From Eubacteriales bacterium (GTDB lineage Bacteria; Bacillota; Clostridia; Lachnospirales; Lachnospiraceae): 41,219 nucleotides of DNA. The DNA lies in NCBI GenBank assembly GCA_030527665.1, contig JAUNAK010000020.1, forward strand, positions 1 to 41,219, in the 5' to 3' direction. Below are positions 34,628 through 41,219 of the stretch, one piece after another. The notes below the pieces were generated by a model that did no database searches, had not been told where the DNA came from, and was given only the letters and a program-made list of their open reading frames with translations. Within the stretch, counting starts at the first letter, position 1. Each line of letters starts with the position of its first letter. Made by a program: the position numbers and the translations under genes.

Positions 34628-36655
34628 ATGTTTGACCCGAATGAAAATATAACGAAAAAAGATGCGGCAGCTGCAGGAGAAAACGCAGCAGGAGAAGAGC
34701 CGGTTGAAAATACGGAAACGAAGGAAACAAATCGTGCAGCTGACGGCAGTGCATCGGATGCAGAGCAGGAGGAACCGAAGCCGTCGGTAACCTACAGTTG
34801 GGTAAATCCCCGCCTGCAGAATTCTGATGAGGTGCAGAGGGAGAGACCCTGGGGAAGCAGCACAGACAGAACGGATCGAAATGTCTACAGCGGACAGAAT
34901 GCTGTCCCGCAGAGCAGACCCGATGGTTATGGTATAGGCGAGCAGAATGCAGATCTCAGAAACAGAGCAGCCGGAGCAGTTTATGGCGGACAGGGAGCTG
35001 GAACACAGAATCGTTCCGGCGGAAATGTCTATGACGGACCGAATGCAGGAGCGCAGAACGGTTTCGGTGGAAATAGTTATGGCGAACCGAATGCAGGGGC
35101 ACAGAACAGAACGACCGGAAATGGTTTTGACGGACAGCACGCAGGCTTTCAGAACCGGTCATTCGGAAATGCTTATGGTGAGCAGGCAGGAGGTGCGGCA
35201 GGAAATACTGCCGGCAATACCTATAGGAACGGAAATGGATTCCGCAGGACAGCAACCGGAACCACCGCACAGGGCAATTATCCGCCGCCGGGCGGCTTTG
35301 ATGACAAGGGCAAGGAGCGTAAGAGCCGTCAGGCCATGAGTCAGACGCCGGTGAAGAAGTCCGAAGGCAGAAGATGGGCCAATCTGGTAGCTATGGCAGT
35401 TGTTTTCGGTCTGGTTGCAGGACTGGTAATGACAGGAGTGAATGCAGTAGGAAACAGACTGCAGAAACCGGCAAATACCAATGCATCCGAAGCGGTGACC
35501 GCAGAAAGTTCCGCGAGTAAGCCGGCTGCAAATAATAATAATACAGAATCGACAATTCCGAAGACGGAGACGCCGGCATCCAATGCAGCAGCCGAGACGA
35601 CCGGAGGCGGTACGGTTGCAGATGTTGCCAGAGAGGTAATGCCGAGCCTGGTTACCATTTCCACGATGTCTGTACAGGAGATGCAGAGCTTCTTCGGCGG
35701 TACGCAGGAGTATACCGTGGAAGGTGCCGGCAGCGGAGTGATCATTGATGAAAACGACACCGAGCTTCTGATCGCTACCAACAATCACGTTATTCAGGGC
35801 GCTACGGAGCTGTCCGTTGGATTTGTAGATGAATCCGCAATCAAAGGAGCGGTCAAAGGTGCCGATGAAGAAACAGACCTTGCGATCGTAGCCGTGAAAC
35901 TGGAGGATATTCCGGAAGAGACAAAAGCACAGATCAAAATGGCAGTGATCGGTGATTCGGAATCCCTTGTATTGGGAGAACAGGTCGTAGCGATCGGTAA
36001 TGCACTTGGTTACGGACAGTCGGTTACCAGCGGTTATGTCAGCGGTCTGAATCGTGAACTGCAGCTGTCGGACGGATCCACAACGATCACTTCTGACGAT
36101 CTGATCCAGACGGATGCAGCCATCAACTCCGGTAACTCCGGCGGTGCTCTTCTGAATATGAAGGGTGAGCTGATCGGTATCAATGAGGCCAAGAGCTCCG
36201 GCAGTACCTCAGGAGCCAGTGTAGATAACGTTGGATATGCGATTCCGATGGCAAAGGCAGAGCCGATCCTTCGTGAGCTGATGAACGAAGAGACACGTGA
36301 GATCATCAGTGAAGAGGAACAGGGCTATCTGGGTGTCAGCTGCGCAGATGTTACATCTGATTATTCCGAGCTGTACAACGTGCCGGAAGGCGTATGCTTC
36401 ACCAGAGTGGTTGAAGGCGGACCGGCAGATGCAGCAGGTGTAATCAACGGAGATATCATGACCAAATTCAACGGCAAGTCGATCAAGTCATTCTCTTCTC
36501 TGAAGAAGAAACTGCAGTACTATCGTGCCGGTGAGACGGTAGAGATCACCATCATGCGTGCAAACAACGGCGAATACGAAGAACAGACCATGCAGATCAC
36601 TCTCGGTGAGAAATCCGTACTGGATAAGCTTCAGACAGAGCAGCAGGAACCGTAA
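34628..36655 (+). CDS. HtrA/DegP-type membrane serine protease with PDZ domain
   Basis: A 675-residue protease. A long cytoplasmic N-terminus (1-245) contains TYSWVNPRLQ and 16-residue Gly/Asn/Gln-rich tandem repeats at about residues 86-181. A single membrane helix lies near 250-270, then a Ser/Thr/Asn-rich linker. The trypsin-like domain has His387 in TNNHVIQG, Asp417 in ETDLAIVAV and Ser504 in NSGNSGGAL. The PDZ domain starts near 555 (EQGYLGVSC). Members degrade or refold damaged exported proteins. The N-terminal region is unusually long. AAAGAAGG precedes the ATG. Confidence 0.93.
   Translation: MFDPNENITKKDAAAAGENAAGEEPVENTETKETNRAADGSASDAEQEEPKPSVTYSWVNPRLQNSDEVQRERPWGSSTDRTDRNVYSGQNAVPQSRPDGYGIGEQNADLRNRAAGAVYGGQGAGTQNRSGGNVYDGPNAGAQNGFGGNSYGEPNAGAQNRTTGNGFDGQHAGFQNRSFGNAYGEQAGGAAGNTAGNTYRNGNGFRRTATGTTAQGNYPPPGGFDDKGKERKSRQAMSQTPVKKSEGRRWANLVAMAVVFGLVAGLVMTGVNAVGNRLQKPANTNASEAVTAESSASKPAANNNNTESTIPKTETPASNAAAETTGGGTVADVAREVMPSLVTISTMSVQEMQSFFGGTQEYTVEGAGSGVIIDENDTELLIATNNHVIQGATELSVGFVDESAIKGAVKGADEETDLAIVAVKLEDIPEETKAQIKMAVIGDSESLVLGEQVVAIGNALGYGQSVTSGYVSGLNRELQLSDGSTTITSDDLIQTDAAINSGNSGGALLNMKGELIGINEAKSSGSTSGASVDNVGYAIPMAKAEPILRELMNEETREIISEEEQGYLGVSCADVTSDYSELYNVPEGVCFTRVVEGGPADAAGVINGDIMTKFNGKSIKSFSSLKKKLQYYRAGETVEITIMRANNGEYEEQTMQITLGEKSVLDKLQTEQQEP
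34883..35185 (+). repeat. 48-bp tandem coding repeats in the HtrA-like gene
   Basis: Four clear 16-codon units at 34979-35026, 35027-35074, 35075-35122 and 35123-35170 follow the pattern (V/S/G)(Y/F)xGxxAGxQNxxxGN. Degenerate units lie before, from about 34883, and a partial unit follows. Confidence 0.85.
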
Positions 36656-36690
36656 AGCGGTATACACATACCGGCTTATATATGTAATAG

Positions 36691-36729
36691 AGGATCCCGA
36701 AAACCCGAACGGCTTTCGGGATCCTTTTT
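36691..36729 (+). terminator. terminator after the HtrA-like gene
   Basis: A perfect 12-pair stem, 36691-36702 / 36714-36725, followed by five T residues. Confidence 0.92.
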
Positions 36730-36733
36730 CAAG

Positions 36734-36763
36734 TTGCGCTGTGGATAGAAAATCTGATATAGT
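36734..36763 (+). promoter_or_regulatory. promoter of the clpX-like gene
   Basis: TTGCGC (36734-36739), an 18-base spacer, then TATAGT (36758-36763). The predicted start near 36770 lies just before the tandem repeats. Confidence 0.5.
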
Positions 36764-36780
36764 TGCGTCTATACAGAGCA

Positions 36781-36835
36781 AAAATACAAACCTTATGACA
36801 TAAGTCCCAAAATACAAACCTTGTGACATAAGTCC
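36781..36835 (+). promoter_or_regulatory. 28-bp-period tandem repeats with palindrome, upstream of the clpX-like gene
   Basis: The 27-base copies 36781-36807 and 36809-36835 differ at one base. Each holds CTTATGACATAAG (36792-36804), a perfect palindrome around a central A; the second is CTTGTGACATAAG (36820-36832). Two sites 28 bases apart look like a paired operator just behind the predicted start. The sites do not match the CtsR heptad. Confidence 0.55.
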
Positions 36836-36925
36836 GGATTGGTTTAAGCAGGATACTCAGGCAGGGAACTGCATGCGTTTTTGCAATGGATCCGGAGAAA
36901 AATACTGTAGGAAAGAAGAAATACA

Positions 36926-38512
36926 ATGAGTGACAAAGAGATTTTTGAAGGTGATTTCAGGGAAGTTGCCGATGAAACTGCGGATTTTGCAAATGCAAAT
37001 ACAGTCGATTCCGTTGGAGATACGGCTTCCGGTATTTTCAATGAAAGAACGGCAGTAAGTGGAGAAAGAGACGGGGAGGTATCAGGGAAAGCAGCCGATG
37101 CGCCGTCAGAAGAGAAGGCTGAGGAAACGGCTGCAGAGAATACGGATTCTTCCGATACGGATACAGAGGAAGAGCCGAAAAAGAAGGAACGCTACTGCAT
37201 GATGTGCCGCCGTCCGGAGCGCAAGACAGGAAAACTGATCGAGATGCCCGGCAGTATGCTGGTATGTCAGGACTGTATGCAGAGAGGCATTGACAGCATG
37301 CAGAATGCAGATATGGGAACGCTTATGCGGAATCTTCCGCCGAATATCAATATGATCGACCTTTCTTCGCTGGGTCTCGGTGTACCGCCGCAGGATCGTC
37401 TGAAGAAGAAAAGGGAAAAAACAGCGCCTAAGAAGACATTCACCATGAAGGATGTACCGCCGCCGCATAAGATCAAGGCACAGCTGGATGAGTATGTGAT
37501 CGGTCAGGAGCATGCCAAGAAGGTCATGGCCGTAGGCGTTTACAACCATTACAAACGGATCCTGCAGGATCCGGCGGCATCGAAGGACGGTGTGGAGATC
37601 GAAAAATCCAACCTGCTGATGATCGGACCGACCGGTTCCGGCAAGACATACATGGTGCAGACACTGGCCAGACTGCTGGATGTACCGCTGGCATTGACCG
37701 ATGCCACCAGCCTGACAGAGGCCGGCTATATCGGTGATGATATCGAGAGCGTGGTATCCAAGCTGCTGGCAGCGGCAGACAATGACGTGGAACGTGCCGA
37801 GCACGGCATCATTTTTATCGATGAGATCGACAAACTGGCCAAGAAGCGGAATGCCAGTCAGAGGGATGTCAGCGGCGAGTCCGTACAGCAGGGACTGCTG
37901 AAACTGCTGGAGGGAGCCGAAGTGGAGGTGCCGGTAGGCGCAACCAACAAAAATGCCATGGTTCCTATGGAGACCGTCAACACAAAGAACATCCTCTTCA
38001 TCTGCGGAGGAGCCTTCCCGGATCTGGAGGAGATCATTAAGGAACGTCTGACAAAGCGTTCCTCCATGGGCTTCCAGTCCCAGCTGAAGGATGCTTTTGA
38101 TGAAGAGAAAAATATTCTGCAGAAAGTGACCATGGAAGATCTTCGGGCATTCGGAATGATCCCCGAATTTCTGGGACGAATGCCGGTGGTTTTTGCGCTG
38201 GAATCTCTGACCGAGGATATGCTGGCAGATATCCTGAAAGAGCCGAAAAATGCGATTCTCAAGCAGTATAAGAAGCTGCTGGAGCTGGATGAAGTCAAGC
38301 TTACCTTCGAAGACGAGGCACTGCATGCCATTGCCCGCAAGGCCCTGGAACGTGATACCGGAGCCCGTGCCCTTCGTGCCATCATTGAGGAATTCATGCT
38401 GGATATCATGTATGAGATCCCGAAGGACGATTCCATCGGAGAAGTAATCATAACGAAGGAATATATTGAACATACAGGAGGCCCGAAAATCCTCCTCAGA
38501 GGGCAAAATTAG
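36926..38512 (+). CDS. ClpX-like AAA+ unfoldase, divergent paralog
   Basis: A 528-residue protein, about 100 longer than standard ClpX. An acidic extension (1-88, rich in Glu, Asp, Ala) precedes the zinc-binding domain with C91-MM-C94 and CQDC. After a basic linker comes the AAA+ domain with GPTGSGKTY (Lys240) and IIFIDEIDK. The first pore loop is GYIGDD instead of GYVGED. The RKH pore loop (GGRKHP) is replaced by a segment reading GATNKNAMVP. The ClpP-docking loop reads MGF instead of IGF. No clpP or tig is adjacent. It may unfold a special set of substrates, possibly with ClpP. AGGAAAGAAG precedes the ATG. Confidence 0.9.
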   Translation: MSDKEIFEGDFREVADETADFANANTVDSVGDTASGIFNERTAVSGERDGEVSGKAADAPSEEKAEETAAENTDSSDTDTEEEPKKKERYCMMCRRPERKTGKLIEMPGSMLVCQDCMQRGIDSMQNADMGTLMRNLPPNINMIDLSSLGLGVPPQDRLKKKREKTAPKKTFTMKDVPPPHKIKAQLDEYVIGQEHAKKVMAVGVYNHYKRILQDPAASKDGVEIEKSNLLMIGPTGSGKTYMVQTLARLLDVPLALTDATSLTEAGYIGDDIESVVSKLLAAADNDVERAEHGIIFIDEIDKLAKKRNASQRDVSGESVQQGLLKLLEGAEVEVPVGATNKNAMVPMETVNTKNILFICGGAFPDLEEIIKERLTKRSSMGFQSQLKDAFDEEKNILQKVTMEDLRAFGMIPEFLGRMPVVFALESLTEDMLADILKEPKNAILKQYKKLLELDEVKLTFEDEALHAIARKALERDTGARALRAIIEEFMLDIMYEIPKDDSIGEVIITKEYIEHTGGPKILLRGQN

Positions 38513-38552
38513 AGAAAATTGCTAAACTGTTACAGGATTTAGAAGAAATTAG

Positions 38553-38581
38553 GTGACAGAAGATTACAAATCATGTAAAAT
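38553..38581 (+). promoter_or_regulatory. pckA promoter
   Basis: GTGACA (38553-38558), a 17-base spacer, then TAAAAT (38576-38581). It gives a leader of about 120 bases. Confidence 0.5.
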
Positions 38582-38620
38582 AGTTGCGAGTCTGAATGGC
38601 AGTTTTTCTGTCAGTCAGTG

Positions 38621-38690
38621 TTCTTCTATTTAAATAGAAGAAATAGAAAAGATCTGCGCAGACAGATCAGAGAGTCACTGCAAAAGCAGT
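38621..38690 (+). promoter_or_regulatory. three consecutive hairpins in the pckA leader
   Basis: TTCTTCTATTT-AAATAGAAGAA (38621-38642) is a perfect 22-base palindrome. GATCTG-cgcaga-CAGATC follows at 38651-38668 and ACTGC-aaaa-GCAGT at 38677-38690. The last ends one base before AAAAGGAGG, the pckA ribosome binding site. No known riboswitch was recognised. Confidence 0.6.
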
Positions 38691-38708
38691 AAAAGGAGGA
38701 AAAGTAAA

Positions 38709-40310
38709 ATGGGAATTGATTTAACCAAATATGGTATCGCTGACACCACAGAGATCGTTTACAACCCGTCCTATGAGGTTCTTTTCGAGGAAGAGACCAA
38801 AGAGGGTCTGGAAGGCTATGAGGTTGGTAAAGTTACCGAGCTCGGCGCTGTAAACGTTATGACCGGTATCTACACCGGACGTTCTCCTAAAGATAAATAC
38901 ATCGTTATGGATGAGAACTCCAAAGACACTGTATGGTGGACAACCGATGAGTACAAGAACGACAACCATCCGGTATCCGAGGCTGTATGGGCTGACCTGA
39001 AGAAGATCGCTCAGGAAGAGCTGTCCGGCAAGAAACTGTTCGTTGTTGATGCATTCTGCGGCGCTAACAAAGACACACGTATGAACGTTCGTTTCATCGT
39101 AGAGGTTGCTTGGCAGGCTCATTTCATCGAGAACATGTTCATCATGCCGTCTGCAGAAGAGCTTGAGACATTCGAGCCGGATTTCGTTGTTTACAACGCA
39201 TCCAAAGCTAAAGTTGAGAACTACAAAGAGCTCGGCCTGAACTCCGAGACAGCAGTAGCATTCAACATCTCCAGCCGTGAGCAGGTTATCATCAACACAT
39301 GGTACGGCGGCGAGATGAAGAAAGGTATGTTCTCCATGATGAACTACTACCTGCCGCTGAAGGGCATCGCAGCTATGCACTGCTCCGCAAACACCGATAT
39401 GAACGGTGAGAATACCGCTATCTTCTTCGGTCTGTCCGGAACAGGTAAGACAACTCTTTCCACAGATCCGAAGAGACTTCTGATCGGTGATGACGAGCAC
39501 GGCTGGGATGACAACGGCGTATTCAACTTCGAGGGCGGATGCTATGCAAAGGTTATCGGTCTGGACAAAGAGTCTGAGCCGGATATCTACAACGCAATCA
39601 AGAGAAACGCTCTTCTGGAGAACGTTACTGTTGCTGAAGACGGAACCATCGACTTCAACGACAAGAGCGTAACCGAGAACACTCGTGTATCCTACCCGAT
39701 CGACCACATCGAGAATATCGTACGTCCGGTATCCTCTGCACCGGCAGCTAAGAACGTAATCTTCCTGTCTGCAGACGCATTCGGCGTACTTCCGCCGGTT
39801 TCCATCCTGACACCGGAGCAGACTCAGTACTACTTCCTGTCCGGATTCACTGCAAAACTTGCAGGAACCGAGCGTGGAATCACTGAGCCGACACCGACCT
39901 TCTCCGCATGCTTCGGACAGGCATTCCTTGAGCTGCATCCGACAAAATACGCTGAGGAGCTGGTTAAGAAGATGCAGGTAAGCGGCGCTAAAGCATATCT
40001 GGTTAACACCGGATGGAACGGAACAGGCAAGAGAATCTCCATCAAAGATACCCGTGGTATCATCGATGCGATCCTGAGCGGCGACGTTCTGAAAGCACCG
40101 ACAAAACAGATTCCGTTCTTCAACTTCGAGGTTCCGACCGAGCTTCCGGGCGTAGATCCGGCTATCCTGGATCCGCGTGATACATACGCTTCCGCAGCTG
40201 AGTGGGAAGAGAAAGCAAAAGATCTTGCTGCAAGATTCAACAAGAACTTCTCCAAGTATGAGGGAAATGAAGCTGGTAAAGCACTTGTAAGTGCAGGCCC
40301 GCAGCTGTAA
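38709..40310 (+). CDS. pckA: phosphoenolpyruvate carboxykinase (ATP)
   Basis: A 533-residue cytoplasmic enzyme linking oxaloacetate and phosphoenolpyruvate with ADP/ATP. In anaerobic gut bacteria it often works towards oxaloacetate, saving ATP during fermentation. Visible are [11 protein letters not shown] near residue 57, [16 protein letters not shown] near 198, the kinase loop [10 protein letters not shown] with Lys247, and IGDDEHGW near 260. AAAAGGAGG precedes the ATG. Codon use is strongly biased, as expected for an abundant enzyme. It is a single-gene unit with structured leader and strong terminator. Confidence 0.98.
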   Translation: MGIDLTKYGIADTTEIVYNPSYEVLFEEETKEGLEGYEVGKVTELGAVNVMTGIYTGRSPKDKYIVMDENSKDTVWWTTDEYKNDNHPVSEAVWADLKKIAQEELSGKKLFVVDAFCGANKDTRMNVRFIVEVAWQAHFIENMFIMPSAEELETFEPDFVVYNASKAKVENYKELGLNSETAVAFNISSREQVIINTWYGGEMKKGMFSMMNYYLPLKGIAAMHCSANTDMNGENTAIFFGLSGTGKTTLSTDPKRLLIGDDEHGWDDNGVFNFEGGCYAKVIGLDKESEPDIYNAIKRNALLENVTVAEDGTIDFNDKSVTENTRVSYPIDHIENIVRPVSSAPAAKNVIFLSADAFGVLPPVSILTPEQTQYYFLSGFTAKLAGTERGITEPTPTFSACFGQAFLELHPTKYAEELVKKMQVSGAKAYLVNTGWNGTGKRISIKDTRGIIDAILSGDVLKAPTKQIPFFNFEVPTELPGVDPAILDPRDTYASAAEWEEKAKDLAARFNKNFSKYEGNEAGKALVSAGPQL

Positions 40311-40421
40311 TTGTCAGATAAGTGATTATCGGCAGGAAATTGTGACAGTAAGCGAATGTGAGTAAACGCTGACAGCAGTCAGTGCTTCCTGCATTCGGTG
40401 ATATTGAAACAAAACATCGAG

Positions 40422-40451
40422 AGTGCGCATGCGATCTGCATGCGCACTTTT
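40422..40451 (+). terminator. terminator after pckA
   Basis: A perfect 11-pair stem, 40422-40432 / 40438-40448, with loop gatct, followed by a short T run. The TTGACA that overlaps its end might also serve mscL, but no -10 box fits. Confidence 0.85.
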
Positions 40452-40497
40452 GACAAGATATTTATGAAATAAAAGTTCTTTAATACGGGAGGGTATC

Positions 40498-40929
40498 ATG
40501 AAAGGATTTATGGAAGAGTTTAAGAAGTTTATTTCCCGCGGAAACGTGATGGATATGGCTGTCGGCATCATCATCGGCGGCGCATTCACCGCAATCGTTA
40601 CCGCTCTGGTAGACAGCATTATCATGCCGCTGATCTCCGTGATCTTCGGCGGAATCAGCTTTGAGAAATGGAACATCGTTATGGGCCCAGGCGAAGAGGC
40701 ACCGGTTCTCGGACTCGGCACCTTCGTAGCTGCAATCATCAACTTCCTGCTCATCGCACTGGTAATCTTCTGCCTGCTGAAGAGCTTCAACAAGATGTCC
40801 GAGAAGGTTAAAAAACCGGAAGAGGAAGCTGCACCGACAACCAAGAAATGTCCGTGCTGCTTCTCCGAGATCGCCATCGAAGCAACACGCTGCCCGCACT
40901 GCACATCCGAGCTGCCGGCAGAGGAATAA
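40498..40929 (+). CDS. mscL: large-conductance mechanosensitive channel with zinc-ribbon tail
   Basis: A 143-residue membrane channel that opens under strong tension to release solutes on osmotic downshift. The start FKKFISRGNVMDMAVGIIIGGAF is the standard first helix and pore region. The second helix is near 75-97 (AAIINFLLIALVIFCLLKSF). The C-terminal tail carries two CxxC pairs, CPCC and CPHC, forming a likely zinc ribbon, a variant frequent in clostridial MscL. GGGAGGG precedes the ATG. Confidence 0.97.
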   Translation: MKGFMEEFKKFISRGNVMDMAVGIIIGGAFTAIVTALVDSIIMPLISVIFGGISFEKWNIVMGPGEEAPVLGLGTFVAAIINFLLIALVIFCLLKSFNKMSEKVKKPEEEAAPTTKKCPCCFSEIAIEATRCPHCTSELPAEE

Positions 40930-41038
40930 GAGCATCCTTTTTTATTTGGTGATCTTTGCCGAACGCATATCCCATACCAAAGCAGGTTAAGCCAAAACTT
41001 AACACTGTAATGAGATCTAAAATATCCGGATTACAGAT

Positions 41039-41088
41039 AAAAATGCATCATATACATACGGGAGTATGTGTATGATGTATTTTTTTTT
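41039..41088 (+). terminator. terminator downstream of mscL
   Basis: Stem 41046-41059 / 41064-41077 with loop ggga, extended by A-T pairs, followed by nine T residues. It lies 110 bases behind mscL. Confidence 0.9.
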
Positions 41089-41219
41089 GAATGGATTCCT
41101 GTCGTTTGCATTAGTGACGTTGGAGTTGGTGCCTGTACCGCTTCAATCTTTAATGAAAATAAGGTGCAACATAGTCAAGTAAATGGACACGATTTTTAAA
41201 TATATTTTTCAGGAAAGAC
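41089..41219. other. A+T-rich right edge without a supported gene
   Basis: An open frame 41089-41199 encodes about 36 residues (with SDVGVGACTASIFNENK) but has no start signal. It could be a decayed gene. An AGGAAAG at 41211-41217 may be the ribosome binding site of a gene beyond the edge. Confidence 0.25.

Noticed and set aside
41089-41199. Possible short gene at the right edge
   Set aside because: The frame opens within a terminator T-tract, lacks a start codon with a ribosome binding site, and matches no family I recognise.

Overview
The window looks like chromosomal DNA of a gut-type Lachnospiraceae bacterium (Clostridia, former Clostridium cluster XIVa). The grounds are moderate G+C, strong AGGAGG-type ribosome binding sites with many GTG and TTG starts, and typical lachnospiral genes: a DUF3793 plus flavodoxin pair, an HtrA protease with a TYSWVNP-like N-terminus, a cdaA-cdaR pair preceded by two lineage-type membrane proteins, and an MscL with a zinc-ribbon tail. 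Genus cannot be fixed from the sequence. No tRNA, rRNA, CRISPR array, prophage or complete insertion sequence was seen; this is mostly core genome with small accessory pieces.

Layout. 1-489: 3' end of a secreted protein with three DUF5648-type repeats. 500-1880: probable metal-responsive DUF3793-flavodoxin operon. 1880-3510: guaB. 3694-4491: membrane-anchored amidase. 4545-9690: arginine block, argG divergent from argJ-argB-argD, with ARG-box-like sites between them. 9890-17703: comEA, an OmpR-type two-component system, a GerMN lipoprotein, comEC and holA, all co-directional. 17831-18721: Rpn-type nuclease on the minus strand. 19060-25745: rpsT, then lepA-hemW-uvrA. 25893-29280: divergent mreB paralog and recD2. 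29427-30179: comF. 30305-34344: two unknown membrane proteins, cdaA and cdaR. 34628-38512: HtrA-like protease and a ClpX-like unfoldase. 38709-40929: pckA and mscL. 40930-41219: non-coding tail.

How the genes work together. argJ, argB, argD and argG cover most of the acetyl cycle and the penultimate step of arginine synthesis; argC, argF and argH are elsewhere. ComEA, ComEC and ComF are the DNA-binding, channel and accessory parts of natural transformation, here with a sensor kinase system between comEA and comEC. CdaA makes c-di-AMP and CdaR controls it; the two membrane proteins before them probably share their envelope or osmotic role, and mscL, the amidase and the MreB paralog are also envelope genes. 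LepA, HemW, UvrA, RecD2 and HolA are housekeeping.

No complete new system is evident. The most unusual signals are small: (i) two independent tandem duplications of a gene's 3' end including its stop codon (DUF3793 and recD2), the recD2 copies differing in the coding part only at synonymous positions; (ii) a 24-codon leader ORF with a good ribosome binding site, overlapping a hairpin, ahead of argJ; (iii) an MreB paralog with an altered phosphate-binding motif; (iv) a ClpX paralog with an acidic N-terminal extension and no RKH pore loop, behind a leader with tandem palindromic repeats; (v) strong hairpins ahead of cdaA, comF and pckA.
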